A DNA stretch of 37,438 bases. It comes from Caldilineales bacterium. Its GTDB lineage: Bacteria > Chloroflexota > Anaerolineae > J102. The stretch spans positions 1 to 37,438 of the forward strand of contig JAGFJG010000186.1 in NCBI GenBank assembly GCA_024102915.1, in the 5' to 3' direction. The notes under the pieces are model-generated. The model did not search any database and was not told where the DNA came from. It saw only the letters and a list, made by a program, of their open reading frames with translations. Shown piece after piece: positions 32,419 through 37,438 of this stretch. Numbering within the stretch: position 1 is the stretch's first letter; every line of letters begins with the position of its first letter. Both the position numbers and the translations under genes were made by a program.

Positions 32419-33597
32419 GTGACCGCCAGACCTGCCCGCGTTCCCACAACTGCCGATGTGCGGCGGATTACGGTTATCGATGACCCGGTCATCCGCAATC
32501 TGAATATCACGCAGTGCTATCACGAGATGGCGCTGGCGCTGCACGATGTTTCGGGGGACGGCGCCAATTGGTGCGCGGTGGCGACGTGGGCGTCCAAACA
32601 GGCCGGGCAGAGCATCCGCAAGGAGGATTTAGTCCGCAGCCTGGAAGACCTTTTGCAGCAATTAGCCACCGCGCCTCCGCCCGGTCTCGAATCGGAAACG
32701 ACGGCCCCGGAAATCGCCGGAATCGCCTGGCCTGATATCGGCGCGGCTGTCTCATTATTGAAAGATGCAATCAGCCCGTCAGCCGCATTTGAACGAACAA
32801 GTCAGGCTGTCGCTCGCGGCAACAAGAAGGTGTTCGAGGAGATCGGCTATGAATTCGCTCGATTCCTGGCGTTATTCCGATCGGGGCGGCTGGATGACGC
32901 CAAATTCGGAGCCTTTCTCGAAGATTTGCAGCCCGGCGACCCGCCCGATGGGCAGCGTTTGCTGCGACAGGCGTTCCGGCATTATGTCAATGCGTTGCAA
33001 GAATCGGATGCCAGGCTGCGGGCTGAGTGGATGTTCCTGGCCAATCTTGAAATCGGTTTTCACGAGCAGACCCGATTACAGCCGGAAATCCTCGAGGCGC
33101 TCGATTCGCCATTCTACGAACCCGGCCCTCTGCGCCAGGCGATGTTGGAAGCGCTCATTCCCGACCCTACAGCACGGCGGGAGTTGACGCAGTTTCCTCT
33201 TTCCGCACGGGCCAGACCGTTGTTTGACCTGCGGGACGCCATGACCGATCGGTTACAGCAAGCCGCACGCGTCGTCATTACCGAACGCATGATGACGTTG
33301 CATGTTGGGAATGATGAGACGCTCTTTCTGGGGCGGGATTTGCGCCGGGAGTTTCCAGCAATTCTGCGCCGCCTCGATAACGCCGATCTGCGAGAACTGC
33401 TGCAACGCATCGACCCAACGCCGGACAGCGTTCAAAGCACGGGCGCAAAAGACTGGGGAAGGCTGGACGATCGCATGCACTTCATTGGCGATCTATTCCG
33501 GGCGTATCACCTCGACCCCGCCCTGTTCCACCACCCCTTCGTCACGACTCAGGTCATAGCCCTGCGGCGGGGCCAACTTCCTCCGGGCAGATTGTAG
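32419..33597 (+). CDS. Uncharacterised 392-residue protein
   Basis: Soluble, mainly helical protein I do not recognise with confidence. The N-terminal part carries ITQCYHEMALALHDVSGDGA and NWCAVATWASKQAGQSIR, a stretch that looks conserved; the remainder has many Arg/Glu/Leu-rich helices (for example LLRQAFRHYVNALQESDARL) and ends FHHPFVTTQVIALRRGQL. No signal peptide or membrane segment is seen. The start is uncertain: GTG at 32419, 13 bases after the hydrolase stop, is used; an upstream start at 32314 would overlap that gene by 92 bases. It is last in the plus-strand operon and faces the shell-protein operon with 17 bases between them. Confidence 0.7.
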   Translation: MTARPARVPTTADVRRITVIDDPVIRNLNITQCYHEMALALHDVSGDGANWCAVATWASKQAGQSIRKEDLVRSLEDLLQQLATAPPPGLESETTAPEIAGIAWPDIGAAVSLLKDAISPSAAFERTSQAVARGNKKVFEEIGYEFARFLALFRSGRLDDAKFGAFLEDLQPGDPPDGQRLLRQAFRHYVNALQESDARLRAEWMFLANLEIGFHEQTRLQPEILEALDSPFYEPGPLRQAMLEALIPDPTARRELTQFPLSARARPLFDLRDAMTDRLQQAARVVITERMMTLHVGNDETLFLGRDLRREFPAILRRLDNADLRELLQRIDPTPDSVQSTGAKDWGRLDDRMHFIGDLFRAYHLDPALFHHPFVTTQVIALRRGQLPPGRL

Positions 33598-33614
33598 TTA
33601 CCGCGACATTCGGT

Positions 33615-33896
33615 CTAGCGACCGTCGCCGTCGACTTGCACCGAATCCAGAACTCCGACGATTAGCGAAATTACAGGCGCTTCCTCATCCTGCAACACGA
33701 TGCGCCCGCCCCCGCCTTCCTGGTTGACCAGCACCGTATCGCCAATCCCGGCATGCGCCACATCCAGGGCGATGAAATCCGCCAGATCCTCTTGACCCGG
33801 CAAGTGCAGGGGTTGAACCAGCAGCAGCTTATGCCGGTGAAGTGAAGGATGCTTGATGGTCGAAACCACCGTCCCCACCACTTTAGCGATCAACAT
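33615..33896 (-). CDS. Microcompartment pentameric vertex protein (EutN/CcmL family)
   Basis: 93-residue BMC-P protein; five copies cap a shell vertex. The family pattern is clear: start MLIAKVVGTVVSTIKHPSL, then KLLLVQPL, FIALDVAHAGIGDTVLVNQEGG and a closing VGVLDSVQV. Length is typical (about 90). It is the distal gene of the minus-strand shell operon and is separated from the other BMC-P gene by a 106-base hairpin-containing spacer. Two paralogous vertex proteins in one locus are common and may occupy different vertices. Confidence 0.95.
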   Translation of the reverse strand: MLIAKVVGTVVSTIKHPSLHRHKLLLVQPLHLPGQEDLADFIALDVAHAGIGDTVLVNQEGGGGRIVLQDEEAPVISLIVGVLDSVQVDGDGR

Positions 33897-33904
33897 CCCT
33901 GAAA

Positions 33905-33976
33905 CATACTCCTATTCATCCTCTTTCTCTTCCTCCTACTCGTTCTCACCATGATTTGAGGAAGAGGAGGAGTATG
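33905..33976. repeat. Interrupted inverted repeat between two vertex-protein genes
   Basis: CATACTCCT (33905-33913) pairs with AGGAGTATG (33968-33976), and CTCTTCCTC (33927-33935) with GAGGAAGAG (33958-33966), giving a two-part stem with an internal asymmetric loop. The sequence is a pyrimidine-rich tract facing a purine-rich one. It may reduce expression of the distal vertex gene. Confidence 0.7.
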
Positions 33977-34002
33977 AGTAAGAGTAAGTGTTTGAAAATC
34001 GC

Positions 34003-34317
34003 TCATTCAAAGCTGGTATAGCCGAAAGGCAGTTCCATCGGATACGGCCCGGACAGATCCACCGTATCCACTACGCCGATGACCGCGAGATCAAGGGGCA
34101 TGTTGGGCGAGGGATAGTAGGCGATTGCCGCCTCGCGCTTGCGGGCCATGATCACAAAATCGCCGATGCCTGCCTGCGCCACATCCACCGCCACCGCCGG
34201 TCGGCCTCGTGGCTGCAATTCCTTCGTCAGTTCCTGCACGACCAGGAGCTTTGCGCCTTCCAGGCCAGGGTATTTGCGCGTGGCGACGGCTGTTCCAATC
34301 ACACGTCCCAGCACCAT
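34003..34317 (-). CDS. Second microcompartment pentameric vertex protein (EutN/CcmL family)
   Basis: 104-residue BMC-P paralogue. It begins MVLGRVIGTAVATRKYPGL and has KLLVVQEL, VAVDVAQAGIGDFVIMARKREAA and AVIGVVDTVDL, with a short extra C-terminal tail (GPYPMELPFGYTSFE) not seen in the neighbour. The ATG is three bases from the stop of the trimeric shell gene, so the two are tightly coupled. The tail might point inside or outside the shell and bind a partner; this is a guess. Confidence 0.95.
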   Translation of the reverse strand: MVLGRVIGTAVATRKYPGLEGAKLLVVQELTKELQPRGRPAVAVDVAQAGIGDFVIMARKREAAIAYYPSPNMPLDLAVIGVVDTVDLSGPYPMELPFGYTSFE

Positions 34318-34320
34318 GCG

Positions 34321-34944
34321 CTAAACGCCCTCAAGCGCCTCCAACGCCTCGACCGCCGCATCACGGGCAGCCAGGATGTCGGCCTCCGTCCCGGCCATCC
34401 ACATGCGCCCAAACCGCCCCACCGAACTGACGTGCATCAGATTGATGGGCGATGCCTTCTCGGCGTCGTTGGCCGCCAGATTGATGTATGCGGCGGGGGC
34501 GCATTCCAGCACCAACAGGGTTTGCCCCGGAACCAGCATCATGCCGCGCGTAAAGCGGTTGAGCAACTGCGCCTGGTAGGGATTCACGTTGGTGATCACT
34601 TGCAGCGATGCAATCTCCGGTCGCTTCCGCTCCTCGGCCCGCAGGCCCAATTGCTGCAAGACCATCTCCCCGGCGATAAGGACATCCTCTTGCGAATGCG
34701 AATGAATCTCGAACATGCCAAATTCGCGCTCGACGATCTGGGCGCCGGGTCGCACATCCGTGGCCTTAACGGCAATATCAACTACACGAAACACCCAGTT
34801 GCCGGGAGCCATCTCCACGTACAGGCTGGCCATCCCTTCCACGGGCAGGTCGCCCTGAGTGACGGTTCCCACAAAGGCTGCGTATTGCGGCTGCATGCGG
34901 TCGAGATAACAATAGGCTCGGAGTTGGAAATTATCGGCGTCCAT
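34321..34944 (-). CDS. CsoS1D-like permuted tandem-domain shell trimer (BMC-T)
   Basis: 207-residue protein with two permuted BMC domains, forming a trimer with a large gated pore. Close resemblance to CsoS1D is visible throughout: LRAYCYLDRMQPQYAAF (8-24), LYVEMAPGNWVFRVVDIAVK (41-60), QIVEREFGMFEIH, then the second domain with VITNVNPYQAQLLNRFTRG, LVLECAPAAYINLAANDAEK and VGRFGRMWMAGTEADI. The gate pair Glu72-Arg73 (VEREFG) is kept, as in the residues that open and close the CsoS1D pore. AAGGA lies upstream of the ATG. It would pass larger substrates or cofactors across the shell. Confidence 0.93.
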   Translation of the reverse strand: MDADNFQLRAYCYLDRMQPQYAAFVGTVTQGDLPVEGMASLYVEMAPGNWVFRVVDIAVKATDVRPGAQIVEREFGMFEIHSHSQEDVLIAGEMVLQQLGLRAEERKRPEIASLQVITNVNPYQAQLLNRFTRGMMLVPGQTLLVLECAPAAYINLAANDAEKASPINLMHVSSVGRFGRMWMAGTEADILAARDAAVEALEALEGV

Positions 34945-34986
34945 GGGGGTCCTTGTGTAAGCGGGTTCTGGCGGTTTTCGATATTA

Positions 34987-35028
34987 GATATTGGGTATTG
35001 TTGTGCAGCCAACCCAATACCCAATATC
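34987..35028. repeat. Inverted repeat, 14-bp perfect arms, inside the shell operon
   Basis: GATATTGGGTATTG (34987-35000) is exactly complementary to 35015-35028 with a 14-base spacer. The same word builds the repeat upstream of htpG (21617-21668), and a single arm (CAATATCCAATACC) recurs at 36595-36608 between two other genes of this operon. Confidence 0.85.
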
Positions 35029-35037
35029 CTGTCTCAG

Positions 35038-35853
35038 TCAGTTGGCGTGCAGTGCGATGCCGAGGGGTGTGATAAAAAGCGGGTTGCCCGGAACAACAGC
35101 CGGGACGCCGGTCACGTCGGTGATGACATTCGCCATGCCGGGGAAAGCGCTGGTTCCGCCCACCAAATAGATCGTCTCGACCGGAAATCCGCTGATGTGG
35201 CGGGCGACGATCGTGCCGACCTTTTCCATTACCGGTCGGACGACAGGAAACAGGCGAGGCTGAGCGGTCGGGTCGAGTTTGAGGGCTTCGGCTTCTTCGA
35301 AAGTGATGTGATGAGCGCCGGCGATCACAAGCGTGAGATGCGTGCCGCCTGTGGCTTCGTCCGCCGTATACACCACCTGTCCGTTCTGCACGATGGCGAT
35401 GCCGGTAGTGCCGCCGCCCACATCGACCACCGCACCGTTCTCAATCTGCAAGACAGCATTGGCGGCGGTGGGTTCATCTACTTGAGCGATGCAGTCGAGA
35501 CCGGCCGATTCCAAAACATAGCGGGTGGCGCGCACTTCGCTGAGCGATACGCCCGGCGGATAGGCGGTGGCGGCGGCGTGCAACTCGCGACCGAGCGTCT
35601 GTTCAACCTGATGCTTGAGTTTGCGCACCAGCGCTGACGCGCCCACGAAATCCACAACCACGCCATCTCTTACGACTTCCGCATACTCTGCCGCGCCCAC
35701 AAGCGGCGTCCCGGATTCATCGAGCACGAAGATGACCGTATAAGCGGTTCCAAGGTCAACGCCGACACGCAAAGGGCCGCGATAGCCATTGATATGAGGC
35801 CGATGGATGGCGTCATCCGCTGAAGCTAAAACCTGCACGAGGTTAGCATTCAT
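35038..35853 (-). CDS. eutJ: EutJ-like actin/Hsp70-fold chaperone
   Basis: About 271 residues with the actin/Hsp70 ATPase fold, as in EutJ of ethanolamine microcompartments. Phosphate loop 1 is VGVDLGTAYTVIFVLD, phosphate 2 is VVDVGGGTTGIAIVQ, the connecting motif is QVDEPTAANAVL, and the adenosine loop is IYLVGGTSAFPGM. It lacks the Hsp70 substrate domain, as EutJ does. Its role is thought to be assembly or reactivation of encapsulated enzymes, not directly shown. The ATG at 35853 is preferred; a TTG at 35865 overlapping the cupin stop is possible. Confidence 0.92.
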   Translation of the reverse strand: MNANLVQVLASADDAIHRPHINGYRGPLRVGVDLGTAYTVIFVLDESGTPLVGAAEYAEVVRDGVVVDFVGASALVRKLKHQVEQTLGRELHAAATAYPPGVSLSEVRATRYVLESAGLDCIAQVDEPTAANAVLQIENGAVVDVGGGTTGIAIVQNGQVVYTADEATGGTHLTLVIAGAHHITFEEAEALKLDPTAQPRLFPVVRPVMEKVGTIVARHISGFPVETIYLVGGTSAFPGMANVITDVTGVPAVVPGNPLFITPLGIALHAN

Positions 35854-35861
35854 GCTTGCGC

Positions 35862-36548
35862 TCAATCATCAACCCGGCTGGCGGGAAGTGTCACATAGAA
35901 TATCTTGACCTTGCTGCCTGTGGCATATACGGCGTGCGAACCTCGCGGTGAAAAAATCACGTCTCCGACCGATACTGCTATCTCCCCTGCTTCTGACTCG
36001 ACGCGTAGCTCGCCCTCGATCACATACACGACCTCGTCGGCATCGGCAGCATGTGCATGTTGTCCATTTTGCAGCGTAATAAATCCGGCGGCTGTGGGTG
36101 CGCCATAACGCCGGGCGAATGCCTGCTGTCGTCGCCCTCCAACCTCTGGCCCGCTCTCCAGCAAGATTTTACTGCCTGCCACGTGCGTTATCGCGGGTTG
36201 CACCGGGTTCGATGTGGGACGGGTTTCAGCCTGGCCCAGCACCGATGCGACAGTCCGCCGCACCAAAGTTTCGAGATCGGCGGGCGGTTCCAGGGCTGGC
36301 GTGTGAGCCGAGGCGATCTCCGATTCGGGGGCTGAAATCCGTTTCCGGCGCGCTTGCAGGGCGGCGCCGCTCCAGGTTGGTACGCCCGCCTTGCTGCCAT
36401 CGCCATAGACGATCTCGACGCCGATTTCCCTGGCCCGATCCACAGCCAGTGGGGTGATGCGATCATCCTCGGTCAGGACTAATCTGCGTTCACCCCGAAG
36501 CGGCGCCAGTTCATCGATCATGCTGGCGGTATACAAACGGCCCTTCAT
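35862..36548 (-). CDS. EutQ-like cupin with N-terminal microcompartment domain
   Basis: 228-residue protein. The N-terminal 50 residues (TASMIDELAPLRGERRLVL, ITPLAVDRAREIGVEIVYG) resemble a short domain found at the start of several microcompartment proteins. A linker carries a helix of encapsulation type (LETLVRRTVASVLGQ, about 93-107). The C-terminal 100 residues form a cupin barrel (HAADADEVVYVIEGELRV ... VGDVIFSPRGSHAVYA) like EutQ. EutQ has been reported to have acetate-kinase activity in Salmonella; whether that holds here is unknown. The stop lies eight bases before the eutJ ATG. GAGG precedes the ATG at suitable distance. Confidence 0.88.
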   Translation of the reverse strand: MKGRLYTASMIDELAPLRGERRLVLTEDDRITPLAVDRAREIGVEIVYGDGSKAGVPTWSGAALQARRKRISAPESEIASAHTPALEPPADLETLVRRTVASVLGQAETRPTSNPVQPAITHVAGSKILLESGPEVGGRRQQAFARRYGAPTAAGFITLQNGQHAHAADADEVVYVIEGELRVESEAGEIAVSVGDVIFSPRGSHAVYATGSKVKIFYVTLPASRVDD

Positions 36549-36594
36549 AATCGTCGCCTCGTCAAGTACGGCGGAAAGTGGCTGTCAGGCGCCC

Positions 36595-36608
36595 AATATC
36601 CAATACCA
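36595..36608. repeat. Single arm of the CCAATA repeat family
   Basis: CAATATCCAATACC lies in the 119-base gap between the cupin and hexameric shell genes. It shares the word of the elements at 21617-21668 and 34987-35028 but has no matching second arm nearby. Confidence 0.5.
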
Positions 36609-36667
36609 ACTAACCACCGAAACGCTAAGGTCAGCAATTGTGCCAATGTCGTTCTGACGTTAACAAC

Positions 36668-37207
36668 CTAGTCGACCTGCGGCAGAATCATTTCCACATC
36701 GCCATGCGGGCGAGGGATGACATGGACGCTGACAAGCTCACCCACGCGCTGGGCAGCAGCAGCCCCGGCGTCAGTGGCCGCTTTTACCGCGCCGACATCG
36801 CCGCGCACCATGACGGTGACATAGCCGCCGCCAATTGTCTCTTTGCCGATGAGACGGACATTGGCCGCTTTGACCATGGCATCGGCAGCCTCGATGGCGC
36901 CGACCAGGCCGCGTGTTTCAATCATTCCCAGGGCGATCATTTGAATATCGGGCATTTCTGACTCCTTGTTCACATTCGATGCAGGGGGTTGTCCGGGCGA
37001 AATGGATGCTTGCCCGGAGTTTTGGGATTCGGGTTGTTTTGGGGTTGGGGATGAGGTCGAGGATGAAGGTGGGGTAGATTCAGACGTCAAGGCAAGGCTG
37101 GCCTGTCTCTGGTGGCTGGGCAGATGACAGTAGTCAGACCCTTCCAGAGCGAGGTTGCGACAATGCGTGCCGGATTGGGTGACGGCTTTGCAACGCCGGT
37201 CAGTCAT
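36668..37207 (-). CDS. Hexameric microcompartment shell protein (BMC-H) with zinc-knuckle-like N-terminal extension
   Basis: The C-terminal 95 residues (from Met85, base 36955) are a canonical BMC-H domain: MIALGMIETRGLVGAIEAAD, then VRLIGKETIGGGYVTVMVRG and VSVHVIPRPHGDVE; hexamers tile the shell facets, with a pore loop near KETIGGG. In frame upstream are 84 more residues: a Cys/His motif (C6-x9-C16-x10-C27-x4-H32, ending GSDYCHLPSH) resembling DUF5763-type zinc knuckles, then a Ser/Pro/Thr/Gln-rich linker (33-84). The internal ATG has AAGGAG (36967-36962) at ideal spacing, while the upstream ATG has only a weak SD, so long and short forms may both be made. The long form is 179 residues; ordinary BMC-H proteins are about 95. 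Confidence 0.85.
   Translation of the reverse strand: MTDRRCKAVTQSGTHCRNLALEGSDYCHLPSHQRQASLALTSESTPPSSSTSSPTPKQPESQNSGQASISPGQPPASNVNKESEMPDIQMIALGMIETRGLVGAIEAADAMVKAANVRLIGKETIGGGYVTVMVRGDVGAVKAATDAGAAAAQRVGELVSVHVIPRPHGDVEMILPQVD
36955..36967 (-). promoter_or_regulatory. Internal Shine-Dalgarno and start for a short BMC-H form
   Basis: On the minus strand AAGGAG (36967-36962) lies six bases before the ATG at 36955, in frame with the longer gene. It decides the start of a canonical 95-residue shell protein. Confidence 0.65.
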
Positions 37208-37243
37208 GTGACGAACCTAAAAATCTCACGAGCAAGTACGATT

Positions 37244-37438
37244 CTACACGGAACGCCTGATCTCAGCCAGCACGCGACGCACAATTGCATCAAGCTGTTC
37301 CTGGTCTAGCGAACTGGATTCGCTCAGCAATGAACGAGCGCTCACTTCAGCAGCGCCGCCCTGGACATCCGGCGCCAGCGTGCGGGCCAGATCGGGCGGC
37401 TGGCGCAGTTCATAGGCCAGGCGCTTGATATTGAGCAA
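37244..37438 (-). CDS. C-terminus of a microcompartment cargo enzyme (probably acylating aldehyde dehydrogenase), cut by window edge
   Basis: The frame is open to the window edge; the edge codon is TTG (Leu) and not a start. The visible 64 residues begin LNIKRLAYELRQP, which I recall as similar to the end of PduP-type CoA-acylating aldehyde dehydrogenases. A flexible linker follows, and the last 20 residues (LDQEQLDAIVRRVLAEIRRS) form an amphipathic helix like encapsulation peptides, here C-terminal. An acetaldehyde-consuming dehydrogenase is expected next to a DeoC-containing microcompartment, so context agrees. Enzyme identity is tentative; the encapsulation helix is better supported. Confidence 0.6.
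   Translation of the reverse strand: MLNIKRLAYELRQPPDLARTLAPDVQGGAAEVSARSLLSESSSLDQEQLDAIVRRVLAEIRRSV

Noticed and set aside
33988..35637. A 549-codon open frame on the plus strand across the shell-protein region
   Set aside because: It lies opposite three clearly recognisable minus-strand genes (BMC-P, BMC-T, EutJ-like), has no SD, and reads as a His/Arg-rich shadow with no family resemblance.

Overview
The window is GC-rich, gene-dense bacterial DNA. Protein flavour (dipeptide-type ABC operon with fused ATPases, LysM plus tandem-repeat secreted protein, a CsoS1D-like microcompartment shell protein, numerous hairpin repeats at gene borders) suggests an uncultured or poorly studied Chloroflexota lineage (Anaerolineae/Caldilineae-like). 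That assignment is inference from similarity in memory, not a search. No phage, insertion sequence, CRISPR array or rRNA was seen; one tRNA-Arg is present.

Layout. 1-2.6 kb: 3' part of a zinc alcohol dehydrogenase, convergent with a DEAD-box RNA helicase. 2.9-8.6 kb: a complete family-5 oligopeptide/dipeptide ABC import operon (lipoprotein binding protein, DppC-type permease, fused double ATPase, DppB-type permease). 8.7-12 kb: housekeeping genes (double PRC-barrel protein, GalU-like nucleotidyltransferase, CoA-binding protein, YbaK-type deacylase, zinc-ribbon/cold-shock protein, tRNA-Arg). 12.1-17.7 kb: a same-strand cluster starting at a good promoter: class-I amidotransferase-like peptidase C26, alpha/beta hydrolase, RimK-like ATP-grasp ligase, a four-helix-bundle S23-type gene between low-complexity repeats, a circularly permuted ATP-grasp ligase, a DinB-like protein and a dual-specificity phosphatase. 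It looks like an uncharacterised amide-ligase pathway.

17.7-20.3 kb (minus): an 860-residue fusion of a PfkB sugar kinase, a Cys/His metal-binding-like segment, a catalytically intact subtilisin and a glycogen-binding-like domain. 20.5-25.4 kb: ParA-type ATPase with a small partner, HtpG, alanine dehydrogenase and a small conserved-looking protein. 25.6-27.5 kb: ferritin, then a translationally coupled low-molecular-weight phosphatase and fructosamine/ribulosamine kinase pair (probable protein deglycation). 27.5-28.2 kb holds no gene and leads to a promoter for a secreted LysM protein.

29.2-37.4 kb: a bacterial microcompartment (BMC) locus that fits the sugar-phosphate-utilising (SPU) type. 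The plus-strand arm has signal peptidase I, an RpiB-like isomerase and a deoxyribose-phosphate aldolase (both with N-terminal encapsulation helices), a small membrane protein, a metallo-beta-lactamase-fold hydrolase and an unknown protein. The convergent minus-strand arm has two pentameric shell proteins, a CsoS1D-like permuted trimer, an EutJ-like chaperone, an EutQ-like cupin, a hexameric shell protein with an unusual zinc-knuckle-like N-terminal extension, and the C-terminus of another encapsulated enzyme cut by the window edge, probably an acylating aldehyde dehydrogenase. The aldolase would release acetaldehyde plus glyceraldehyde 3-phosphate inside the shell.

A recurring theme is hairpin-forming repeats at gene borders. 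At least six have perfect 13-18 bp arms, each built from its own short word repeated within the arms.
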